This document shows positions 1 through 5,356 of a stretch of DNA of 5,356 nucleotides, one piece after another. The stretch comes from an uncultured Methylotenera sp. Its GTDB lineage: Bacteria; Pseudomonadota; Gammaproteobacteria; Burkholderiales; Methylophilaceae. A program made the position numbers and the translations under genes. The DNA lies in assembly GCA_937957775.1 (NCBI GenBank), contig CALFXV010000073.1:1-5356 (forward strand), given 5' to 3'. The notes under the pieces were generated by a model, which was not told where the DNA came from, ran no database searches, and saw nothing but the letters and a program-made list of their open reading frames with translations. Numbering within the stretch: position 1 is the first letter of the stretch; each line of letters opens with the position of its first letter.

Positions 1-304
1 AGTCGTGAGCCAGCGCAATCGCCTCGGTGAGGTCTTCGTGCAAATGCAAGGTGCGGGCAATGCCACGGGCCATTTGCGCCACTTCCAAGCTGTGGGTTAA
101 ACGGGTGCGAAACAAATCCCCTTCGTGATTAACGAACACCTGGGTTTTGTATTCCAAGCGTCTAAAGGCGGTGGAATGAATGATGCGATCGCGGTCGCGC
201 TGAAAATCGTTGCGCGTGTTGGAGGCCGGTTCCGCCACATGCCTGCCCAACGATGTTTCAGGATTGGCGGCGTAAGGGGCAAGATTCATTAAAGTCGTGT
301 TCAT
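1..304 (-). CDS. dgt: dGTPase-like dNTP triphosphohydrolase, N-terminal part (cut by left edge)
   Basis: Probable deoxynucleoside triphosphate triphosphohydrolase of the dGTPase-like HD-domain family, which splits dNTPs into deoxynucleoside and triphosphate in the cytoplasm and so affects dNTP pools. Only the first 101 codons are present; the frame is open at base 2. The visible protein has the family's N-terminal block: [26 protein letters not shown] (about residues 33-57, quoted in part as [20 protein letters not shown]), then [11 protein letters not shown] with the first metal-site His (H71), and the HD pair H100-D101 exactly at the window edge. The start is uncertain: ATG at 304 overlaps the end of a four-codon frame that itself begins on the aroB stop, and ATG at 289 (residue 6) is in the same frame; neither has a clear Shine-Dalgarno sequence. 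Translation is probably coupled to aroB. Family assignment is firm; true substrate preference cannot be told from this fragment. Confidence 0.9.
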   Translation of the reverse strand, partial: MNTTLMNLAPYAANPETSLGRHVAEPASNTRNDFQRDRDRIIHSTAFRRLEYKTQVFVNHEGDLFRTRLTHSLEVAQMARGIARTLHLHEDLTEAIALAHD

Positions 305-320
305 TAGGTCGCGTTCATTA
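281..320 (-). repeat. Three short tandem TAATGA units at the aroB/dgt junction
   Basis: On the minus strand three imperfect copies follow each other: TAATGAACGCGACC (320-307), TAATGAACACGACTT (306-292) and TAATGAATCTT (291-281). The first TAA is the aroB stop codon. Each unit carries an ATG: the first opens a frame of four codons ending in the second TAA, while the second and third are in frame with each other and with dgt. The copies are directly visible; that they arose by duplication and help re-initiation is inference. Confidence 0.6.
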
Positions 321-1394
321 ATAAGCACTTAAGCAAGCGTTAAGTTTATCCGCATCGTAATCACTGGTGATGACCGCACGGCCTATGCCTTGCTGCAAGA
401 CCAAGCGAATTTTGCCGTTTTCTACTTTCTTGTCCAAGCCCATTAAGTCTAGGTATTTAGCGGCACCCAATTTAGGTGGATCTAAAGGTAAGTTAGCCGC
501 CAACAAGCTGTTTTTAATGCGGGCGACCTCGTCAGCACTTAGCCAAGCCATGCGCTGCGATAAATCGGCGGCCATCATGGTGCCGGCGGCCACCGCCTCA
601 CCGTGCAACCAGACGCCATAACCCATGGCATTTTCTATGGCATGGCCAAAGGTGTGGCCTAAATTAAGCAGGGCGCGTTCGCCTTGCTCGTGCTCGTCTT
701 TGGCCACCACGTCCGCCTTGTTTTGGCAGGAGCGGTAAATGGCTTCGCTTAACACGGCTTCATCCAACTGCATGAGTTGGGCCATATTGCGCTCTAACCA
801 ATCAAAAAATTGCGCGTCGCGGATTAAGCCGTATTTGATGACTTCCGCTACGCCGGCTGAAAACTCACGCGGTGGCAAAGTTTGCAAGGTGTCGATGTCG
901 GCCAACACCACTTGCGGCTGGTAAAACGCGCCTATCATGTTTTTGCCCAGCGGGTGGTTGATGCCGGTTTTGCCGCCCACCGACGAATCCACTTGCGATA
1001 ACAAGGTGGTGGGGATTTGAATAAAAGGCACACCGCGTAGAAAGGTCGCGGCAGCGTAACCGGTTAAATCGCCTATGACTCCGCCACCTAGTGCAATTAG
1101 AGTGGTGCTGCGCTCGCAACGGTTTTGCAATAAGGCATCGTAAATACGGTTAAGCGTGTCGCTGTTTTTATAGGCTTCGCCATCGGGCAAAATAATGGGA
1201 ATGACTTGCACGCCGGCGGCTTGCAGGGTGTCAGTTAATTTTGCCAAATACAAAGGCGCGACCGTGGTGTTGGTGACGATTGCCACGTGCTTGCGCTTTA
1301 AGTGCGGCAAGATCAGGCTGGCATCGGTAAGCAAGCCACGGCCTATGTGTATTGGGTAACTGCGCTTAGCCAGCGCGACATTGAGTGTTTGCAT
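318..1394 (-). CDS. aroB: 3-dehydroquinate synthase
   Basis: Converts DAHP to 3-dehydroquinate, the second step of the shikimate pathway, in the cytoplasm with NAD+ and a divalent metal. The 358-residue protein has the usual family length and is complete. Visible motifs in order: DGE at 71-73, the glycine-rich NAD-binding LGGGVIGD at 102-109, [19 protein letters not shown] at 128-146 with K142, K151-N152, and the metal ligands expected from the family: E184 in [10 protein letters not shown]247 in LNLGHTFGH and H264 in [10 protein letters not shown]240, N244, H251 and the K322-K323 pair also sit where the known active-site residues fall. The start MQTLNVAL is typical for AroB. It begins 10 bases after the aroK stop with no clear ribosome binding site, so translational coupling to aroK is likely. 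Its stop codon overlaps the first ATG of the small repeat ahead of dgt. Confidence 0.97.
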   Translation of the reverse strand: MQTLNVALAKRSYPIHIGRGLLTDASLILPHLKRKHVAIVTNTTVAPLYLAKLTDTLQAAGVQVIPIILPDGEAYKNSDTLNRIYDALLQNRCERSTTLIALGGGVIGDLTGYAAATFLRGVPFIQIPTTLLSQVDSSVGGKTGINHPLGKNMIGAFYQPQVVLADIDTLQTLPPREFSAGVAEVIKYGLIRDAQFFDWLERNMAQLMQLDEAVLSEAIYRSCQNKADVVAKDEHEQGERALLNLGHTFGHAIENAMGYGVWLHGEAVAAGTMMAADLSQRMAWLSADEVARIKNSLLAANLPLDPPKLGAAKYLDLMGLDKKVENGKIRLVLQQGIGRAVITSDYDADKLNACLSAY

Positions 1395-1404
1395 GTGGAA
1401 TCGC

Positions 1405-1938
1405 TTAAGTTTTATTCGGGGGCGTTGCTTTAATTAATTGTTCAATTTGCTGGCAAATTTCCAATGCCGATTGCACGCCGGTGTCGACTATAAAGTCGGC
1501 CATTTCAGTGTAAATGGGGTGGCGAACCTGATGCAATTGCTCTATTTTATTTTTGATGTTGCCACCTTGCAACAGCGGCCTGGTTTTATCGTTGCGGGTG
1601 CGGTGCCAAAGGTCATGAACGTTAGCACGCAAATAAATGACGGTGCCGTGTTTTTTTAGCAGATCGCGATTTTCCGGCGCCAACACCGCGCCGCCGCCGG
1701 TGGCCATTACGATGTTGTTCAATTCGCACAAACTTTGTATGGCGGCTGTTTCGCGTTTACGAAAGCCCGCTTCGCCTTCCAGCTCAAATATCAAGGGGAT
1801 TTTTACGCCGGTTTTACGTTCCACTTCGTGATCGGAATCGTGAAAATCCATGCCCAATTGCTTAGCAATCAAGCGGCCTATGGTGGTTTTACCAGCACCC
1901 ATCAAGCCTACAAAGAAAATGTTTTTCAAATCCGCCAC
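1405..1938 (-). CDS. aroK: Shikimate kinase
   Basis: Phosphorylates shikimate at the 3-hydroxyl with ATP, the fifth step of the shikimate pathway, in the cytoplasm. The 177-residue length is normal for AroK. Motifs: P-loop GLMGAGKTT at 11-19, shikimate-binding DSD at 34-36 and GFR with R60, the GGG turn at 81-83, the LID segment NDKTRPLL at 116-123 with R120, and R139 in QVRHPIY. The start is GTG at 1938. A TAG lies in frame immediately before it and the next in-frame ATG is inside the P-loop (M13), so no other sensible start exists, although no good Shine-Dalgarno sequence precedes it. It lies 99 bases after pilQ, behind a likely promoter of its own, and 10 bases before aroB. The neighbourhood pilQ-aroK-aroB is widespread in beta- and gammaproteobacteria. 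aroK rather than aroL is chosen from this context. Confidence 0.96.
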   Translation of the reverse strand: MADLKNIFFVGLMGAGKTTIGRLIAKQLGMDFHDSDHEVERKTGVKIPLIFELEGEAGFRKRETAAIQSLCELNNIVMATGGGAVLAPENRDLLKKHGTVIYLRANVHDLWHRTRNDKTRPLLQGGNIKNKIEQLHQVRHPIYTEMADFIVDTGVQSALEICQQIEQLIKATPPNKT

Positions 1939-1954
1939 CTAAGTCTATCGCACT

Positions 1955-1988
1955 AAAAAATGCCTAAGGCCAAACCAATCGGCATTTT
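1955..1988 (-). terminator. Possible intrinsic terminator between pilQ and aroK
   Basis: Minus strand: AAAATGCC (1988-1981), a 16-base loop, then the exact complement GGCATTTT (1964-1957), which runs on to a total of six T (1960-1955). The stem is 8 bp but only three pairs are G-C and the loop is large, so termination would be weak or partial. It would act on transcripts coming from pilQ. The upstream arm overlaps the -10 box of the proposed aroK promoter, so RNAs starting near 1977 would lack that arm and could not form the hairpin. Confidence 0.4.
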
Positions 1989-2012
1989 ATGACAATCTGC
2001 GCACGCTGTCAG
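1984..2012 (-). promoter_or_regulatory. Likely sigma70-type promoter for aroK-aroB-dgt
   Basis: On the minus strand a CTGACA box (2012-2007, 5 of 6 to TTGACA) is followed after exactly 17 bases by TAAAAT (1989-1984, 5 of 6 to TATAAT). Transcription would start near 1977, giving a leader of about 40 bases before the aroK GTG. The spacing and match are good and the site lies in the only sizeable gap between the pilus and shikimate genes. Activity is inferred, not shown. Confidence 0.5.
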
Positions 2013-2018
2013 ATTTTC
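1991..2018. promoter_or_regulatory. Imperfect dyad over the -35/spacer region (possible operator or RNA hairpin)
   Basis: Minus strand: GAAAATCTG (2018-2010), 10 bases, CAGATTGTC (1999-1991). The arms pair at 8 of 9 positions, with a perfect inner six (AATCTG/CAGATT). It covers the CTGACA box and part of the spacer of the proposed aroK promoter, a usual place for a repressor site. It could equally be a simple hairpin in the 3' end of the pilQ transcript. No regulator is recognised from the sequence. Confidence 0.3.
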
Positions 2019-2037
2019 TAGTGAAGCGCCAACCCGC

Positions 2038-4206
2038 TTAGCGCAAGGTCAGGCTGTCGTCCATGATTTTGGGGGTGACGAATATAAGCAATTCGGTTCT
2101 GTCGTTTTGGCTGGTTTTGCGCTGAAACAAGCGCCCCATCACCGGCAAATCGCCAAAGAAAGGCACTTTGGATACGTCGTTGCGTTGGGTTTGCTCGTAT
2201 ATGCCGCCCAAAACGGCAGTTTCACCGTTGCCCACCAGCACTTGCGTGCTGATGTTTTGCGTTTTGATCGATGGCACGCCGGCATAGACTTCGCCCACGC
2301 TGTCCTTGGTGACATCCAGCTCCATGATGATTTTATTGTCCGGGGTAATTTGCGGGGTCACCTCCAAACTCAACACCGCTGACTTGAAGGAAATGGTGGC
2401 AGCGCCACTGCTGCTCGCTTCGGCATACGGAATCTCGGTGCCCGAGGCAATTTTAGCTTTGTGTTGATTGGCGGTGGTCACGCGCGGACTGGACACCACC
2501 TTACCGCGGCCGTCCGATTCCATGGCGGTCAACTCAAGGTTCAACAACAAACCCGCTGGCAACCTAAACAAGCTAAAAGCAAAGCTGCCGCTAGCGCCGG
2601 TAACGCCTAAATTGGACTGCAAACCATCTGTGCCGCCGGATGCGGTGGTCAGGGCACCGGGAGCCGCCACCGAACCGGTTGGTATAGGCACGCCTATGCC
2701 GCCGGTTTGGCCTATGTTGCCGCCTATGGCGTAATTGTTGCTGCCTACGCTGCCGGTTTTGTTTACGCCAAAGCGCGCGCCCAAGGCTTTGCTGTATCGA
2801 TCGTCGGCGATCACCAAGCGCGATTCGATCATGACTTGCTTGACCGGCACATCGGTTTTTTCAATGATGGCTTGCACTTGCTCCAAGGATTTTGCCGTGT
2901 CTTGCACAAAGACATTATTGGTGCGGATGTCTGGCACTGCTGAACCGCGTTTAGAGAGGATTTTTTGTTTGCTGTCGGTGATGATTTTGACCAAGTCCAC
3001 TGCTTTCATGTGGCGCAGGGTATAGACTTCCGTGCGCATCAATTCCAAATCTTCTATTTGTTGGCTGGCTTCTAGCGCTTGTTTTTCTTTATTCGCCACC
3101 TCTTCGGCCGGCGCCACCAAAATTACGTTGCCGGTTTTGCGCATGGCCAAGGCCTTACTTTGCAAGACGATGTCCATGGCCTGATCCCACGGCACGTCTT
3201 TTAAACGCAAGGTCAGATTGCCGGTGACGGTGTCGCTGGCGACAATATTCAAACCGGTGAAATCGGCGATGACTTGCAACACGGCCCGCACCTCTATCTT
3301 TTGAAAATTCAAGGACAGTTTTTCACCAACGTAAGTCCCCTTACTGCCGCGCGCCAATTTGTTCGGATCGATGACCAAAGGACGCACATCTATGATGAAT
3401 TTTTTATCGGTTTGGTAAGCCGATTGCTCCCAATCGCCTTTTGGCTCTATGGTCATTTGCACGTTTTTGCCTTGTTGCACGGTGTCGATGTAATGCACCG
3501 GCGTGGCAAAATTAATCACGTTGAGTCGGCGTTGTAAATTGGCCGGCAAATTGGCATTGATAAAATCCACCACGATGCCTTTGCCTTTTTGTTTGATGTT
3601 GATGCCGGCGGCGCTATCGGATAAATCCACGGTGATGCGGCCTTCGCCGTTTTTACCGCGCGCAAAATCCACGTTATTAATAGCAAACGCAGCCTTGCCA
3701 GCTTGCGCTGGGGCAAAGCTGGTTTCGGCTTCGGCCGGCGCACCTTCGCTGCTTTCTTGTAAATTAATTACTATGTCTTTGCCATTTAATTGGCTGCTGT
3801 AGGCCATTTTTTTAGTCAAATTAAGCAACACACGGGTACGGCCTTTGGCTTCTGCCAAGCTGACGCTGGTAAGCCCGCCCTGCTCGGCAGTCAATTTGCT
3901 TTTGCCTAAGCCGTTGCTCATCTTAGGAAAATCCAGCGCGATACGCGCTGGCTTATCCAGCGTAAAGCTGGCCGGTACTTGAGTGATGGCTTCGGTGGTG
4001 GTGATGGTGACTGTCAGCTTGCCATTGGCTAAGTTGGCAAAACTTATTTTTTCAATTTTATTGACTGGCTCAGCCGCCCAACTTTGACTGCACACCAGGC
4101 CGCTCACTAAGCTGCAAGTTAGCCAAAAAGCCGCGAGCAAACTACGCGCTATGAATAAGCTTGAGGTCATGGTTTTTATCTTGTTCATTGTTTTTATTAA
4201 ATTCAT
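2038..4206 (-). CDS. pilQ: Type IV pilus outer-membrane secretin
   Basis: Forms the multimeric outer-membrane channel through which type IV pili pass; usually also needed for twitching and DNA uptake. The 722-residue protein is complete. Layout: signal peptide with hydrophobic core at about 22-40 and likely cleavage near SWA-A (44/45); two AMIN peptidoglycan-binding domains at about 50-150 and 174-276; secretin N0/STN domain about 296-366; N1 domain about 391-455; and the secretin core from about 456 to 715. Core signatures are KVVSSPRVTTANQHKAKIASG (569-589, near-exact family block), VLSLEVTPQITPD (611-623), VGNGETAVLGGIYE (658-671), VPFFGDLPVMGRLF (681-694) and TELLIFVTPKI (704-714). A Gly/Thr/Ser/Ala-rich stretch fills about 482-540. 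The ATG at 4206 is chosen because AAAGGA lies 6 bases before it; M7 and M13 are in-frame alternatives without such a site. It follows pilP by 55 bases in the usual pilOPQ order. Confidence 0.97.
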   Translation of the reverse strand: MNLIKTMNKIKTMTSSLFIARSLLAAFWLTCSLVSGLVCSQSWAAEPVNKIEKISFANLANGKLTVTITTTEAITQVPASFTLDKPARIALDFPKMSNGLGKSKLTAEQGGLTSVSLAEAKGRTRVLLNLTKKMAYSSQLNGKDIVINLQESSEGAPAEAETSFAPAQAGKAAFAINNVDFARGKNGEGRITVDLSDSAAGINIKQKGKGIVVDFINANLPANLQRRLNVINFATPVHYIDTVQQGKNVQMTIEPKGDWEQSAYQTDKKFIIDVRPLVIDPNKLARGSKGTYVGEKLSLNFQKIEVRAVLQVIADFTGLNIVASDTVTGNLTLRLKDVPWDQAMDIVLQSKALAMRKTGNVILVAPAEEVANKEKQALEASQQIEDLELMRTEVYTLRHMKAVDLVKIITDSKQKILSKRGSAVPDIRTNNVFVQDTAKSLEQVQAIIEKTDVPVKQVMIESRLVIADDRYSKALGARFGVNKTGSVGSNNYAIGGNIGQTGGIGVPIPTGSVAAPGALTTASGGTDGLQSNLGVTGASGSFAFSLFRLPAGLLLNLELTAMESDGRGKVVSSPRVTTANQHKAKIASGTEIPYAEASSSGAATISFKSAVLSLEVTPQITPDNKIIMELDVTKDSVGEVYAGVPSIKTQNISTQVLVGNGETAVLGGIYEQTQRNDVSKVPFFGDLPVMGRLFQRKTSQNDRTELLIFVTPKIMDDSLTLR
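4171..4206 (-). repeat. 18-base tandem repeat duplicating the pilQ start codon
   Basis: The first 36 bases of pilQ are two imperfect 18-base copies encoding MNLIKT and MNKIKT (13 of 18 bases identical), followed by a third Met codon at 4170. The second and third ATG are in frame and would still leave a normal signal peptide. The repeat is visible; a role in start choice is speculation. Only the first ATG has a good ribosome binding site. Confidence 0.5.
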
Positions 4207-4212
4207 CTTGCG

Positions 4213-4218
4213 TCCTTT
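4213..4218 (-). promoter_or_regulatory. Ribosome binding site of pilQ
   Basis: AAAGGA on the minus strand, 6 bases before the ATG at 4206. It decides between three in-frame ATG codons (4206, 4188, 4170) in favour of the first. Confidence 0.65.
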
Positions 4219-4261
4219 GCTGCTTGGCCAACTAAATCGTTCATTTGTCTCGCTAATGCTT

Positions 4262-4789
4262 TTACTCTTGCAAAGTTAAAGTGGATAGACGCACCACCCA
4301 ATCACCAGAAAGGTCGTCTTGCACGATTTCTTTGAGGTCTAACTGCGTCTCGCTTATTTTTGTCACCACGCCAAAATCTTGTCCGACGTATTGCCCTAGC
4401 CGCACCTGTTGCACGCCGTGGTCTGGGGTCAGCAATAAGGCATACTGCAATTTGGCTTTGGCTATGCTGCCAACGTATTTAAGGCTTTCCAAGGGATAGG
4501 ATTCCAACAGTTGCCTAGGGCGGTTTAAATTCGGCTGCAAGGCGCCGGCTTTTCTCGCCACTTTGCGCGCCCTAAACGGGTCCACTAACTGGCCATCGGC
4601 ATTGTATTGCATGGCCAAATACGCCTGCACTTCAGGCAGCGGTTTAACCTTGGGCCGTTTGTCGCTGGGCGCGTTGCGCATGAAGGCATCCAAGTCGTCG
4701 CCTTGCTCGCCTTGGCAAGCCATCAAGGCGCCGCAAACGCATAGCAGCAACAAGCGTTTAATTATTGCATCGTGCATGCTAGCGGCCAT
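4262..4789 (-). CDS. pilP: Type IV pilus assembly lipoprotein PilP
   Basis: Inner-membrane-anchored lipoprotein of the pilus alignment complex; in the family its flexible N-terminal part binds the PilN/PilO pair and its C-terminal beta domain contacts the PilQ periplasmic N0 domain. The 175-residue length is normal. A hydrophobic segment (about 13-24) ends in the lipobox LMAC at 22-25, so C25 should be the lipidated residue. A charged, proline-rich linker follows (about 26-55), then the family motif LVDPFRAR (68-75) and the C-terminal domain (about 93-175) with LESYPLESLKYVGSI, VQQVRLGQYVGQDFGVV and a final WVVRLSTLTLQE. The ATG at 4789 shares one base with the pilO stop (TAATG) and has GGAGGG nine bases upstream; M5 at 4777 would give a shorter signal peptide but is too far from that site. 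Overlap with pilO suggests balanced, coupled synthesis. Confidence 0.95.
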   Translation of the reverse strand: MAASMHDAIIKRLLLLCVCGALMACQGEQGDDLDAFMRNAPSDKRPKVKPLPEVQAYLAMQYNADGQLVDPFRARKVARKAGALQPNLNRPRQLLESYPLESLKYVGSIAKAKLQYALLLTPDHGVQQVRLGQYVGQDFGVVTKISETQLDLKEIVQDDLSGDWVVRLSTLTLQE

Positions 4790-5356
4790 TATCGTTTGCC
4801 CTCCAACAAGCTGGCTTGCTCTGCTTTTTTCTTGGCCGCCAACTCGTCGGCATCCAAATAGCGGTAGGTTTTCGCCACCGCTTCCATGGTCAAGATCACG
4901 TCACCGCTTTTTGCTTTGGCGTCTTTGCCGGCGGCTTTGTTTGGGTTGGTGATCACCAAGTCATTCAAGGTGACGATGCGCGATAACTTAGAGATATCCG
5001 TCGCAAAGGCACCCAGCTCATGGTAAGTGCCTTGCACTTTAATGGATATCGGCATCTGCGCATAAAATTCGGCTTGGGTTTCTTGGCCGGGCTTAAACAA
5101 TTCAAATTCCAAACCGCGTCCCAACCCAGCTTGGTTGATGTCGGTCAGTAAGCCGTCCATTTGCGATCTATCCGGCAGCTGCTTAAGCATGGCACCAAAA
5201 CTGATTTCAATGTCGGCCATTTGCTGCTGGTAGCGCGTCAAGTTGATGGCGATGGATTTTTTGTTGGTGTAGACCGTACGCAATTGCTGTTCTTTGGCTT
5301 TTGCTTCGTCCAAGCTGTCCCAAGCGCTACTCCATAACAAGTAATAGCCTAAAAAT
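4789..5356 (-). CDS. pilO: Type IV pilus inner-membrane protein PilO, C-terminal part (cut by right edge)
   Basis: Bitopic inner-membrane protein that pairs with PilN and binds PilP, linking the cytoplasmic pilus motor to the secretin. 188 residues and the stop are visible; the frame stays open to the edge, so the N-terminal cytoplasmic tail and most of the membrane helix are missing (probably a few tens of residues). The first visible residues FLGYYLLW are the end of that helix. Next comes a heptad-like coiled-coil region (about 13-65, rich in K, E, Q), the conserved turn LLTDINQAGLGRGLEFELFKP (69-89, a strong PilO signature), FYAQMPISIKVQGTYHELGAF (97-117), SRIVTLNDLVI (125-135) and a final strand VILTMEAVAKTYRYL. 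The C-terminal tail is rich in Ala and Lys. A TTG at 5340 could be read as a start but is an internal Leu codon. The stop overlaps the pilP ATG; pilN and pilM are expected just beyond the edge. Confidence 0.95.
   Translation of the reverse strand, partial: FLGYYLLWSSAWDSLDEAKAKEQQLRTVYTNKKSIAINLTRYQQQMADIEISFGAMLKQLPDRSQMDGLLTDINQAGLGRGLEFELFKPGQETQAEFYAQMPISIKVQGTYHELGAFATDISKLSRIVTLNDLVITNPNKAAGKDAKAKSGDVILTMEAVAKTYRYLDADELAAKKKAEQASLLEGKR
4799..4804 (-). promoter_or_regulatory. Ribosome binding site of pilP inside the pilO end
   Basis: GGAGGG on the minus strand lies 9 bases before the pilP ATG at 4789, within the last codons of pilO (EGKR). It is the strongest Shine-Dalgarno sequence I see in the window and fixes the pilP start. 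Confidence 0.7.

Noticed and set aside
186..193. GCGATCGC palindrome (cyanobacterial HIP1 word)
   Set aside because: A single copy inside a conserved Arg/Asp-rich coding stretch (RDRDR), explained by codons.
97..282. 61-codon minus-strand frame near the left edge
   Set aside because: Shifted frame of the dGTPase-like gene; the true frame runs from 304 and carries the HD-domain motifs.
865..1119. 84-codon minus-strand frame inside aroB
   Set aside because: Shifted reading of the aroB NAD-binding and active-site region, which is conserved and complete in the true frame.
1301..1312. AAGTGCGGC, close to the Pasteurellaceae DNA uptake word AAGTGCGGT
   Set aside because: One imperfect copy inside aroB codons; I also saw no copy of the Neisseria word GCCGTCTGAA.
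3516..3743. 75-codon minus-strand frame inside pilQ
   Set aside because: Out of frame within the second AMIN domain of an intact pilQ; composition rich in R, K, P and A as expected from a shifted frame.
4223..4231. TTGGCCAA palindrome between pilP and pilQ
   Set aside because: Eight bases only, no second copy nearby and no promoter boxes of good quality around it; a weak TTGCAA at the pilP end lacks a -10 partner.
4563..4952. 129-codon open frame on the plus strand
   Set aside because: It lies antisense across the pilP start and pilO end, both of which have clear family motifs. Its product has no recognisable motif and it is a by-product of codon use on the other strand.
5333..5340. TTG at 5340 as the start of pilO
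   Set aside because: The frame stays open to the window edge and the upstream codons FLGYY continue the membrane helix that PilO needs, so the gene is simply cut.

Overview
The window is a dense, single-direction (minus strand) gene block from a proteobacterial chromosome. Read 5'->3' on the minus strand (right to left) the order is pilO (cut by the right edge), pilP, pilQ, aroK, aroB, dgt-type dNTPase (cut by the left edge). I see no mobile element, CRISPR array, tRNA or rRNA, and no gene-free stretch longer than about 100 bases. Base composition looks close to half G+C throughout, and no gene stands out as foreign.

Organism: pilMNOPQ followed by aroK-aroB is shared by many beta- and gammaproteobacteria. 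A dGTPase-like gene directly after aroB, where enteric gammaproteobacteria have damX, together with the wording of the PilO and Dgt proteins, points to a betaproteobacterium, perhaps of the Nitrosomonadales/Methylophilaceae kind. That placement is inference from memory of gene order and protein style, not from a search.

Right part (about 2038-5356): the alignment and secretin end of the type IV pilus machine. PilO is the inner-membrane scaffold protein, PilP the periplasm-spanning lipoprotein and PilQ the outer-membrane secretin through which the pilus leaves. pilO and pilP overlap at TAATG, with a strong ribosome binding site for pilP inside pilO. pilQ follows after 55 bases with its own ribosome binding site.

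Middle (about 1939-2037): a 99-base gap that seems to carry the local control. It holds a good sigma70-type promoter (CTGACA, 17 bases, TAAAAT) aimed at aroK, an imperfect dyad over its -35/spacer region, and a hairpin followed by six T whose upstream arm overlaps the -10 box. This layout could stop read-through from pilQ while letting transcripts that start in the gap escape.

Left part (1-1938): aroK (shikimate kinase, GTG start) and aroB (3-dehydroquinate synthase) are two steps of aromatic amino acid synthesis, 10 bases apart. aroB is followed without a gap by the start of a dGTPase-like HD-domain gene, where a small TAATGA triplication offers several start codons.

Overall these are well-known gene families in a known arrangement. 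I found no previously undescribed system. The points worth a second look are the compact promoter/hairpin in the pilQ-aroK gap and the repeated start codons of dgt and pilQ.
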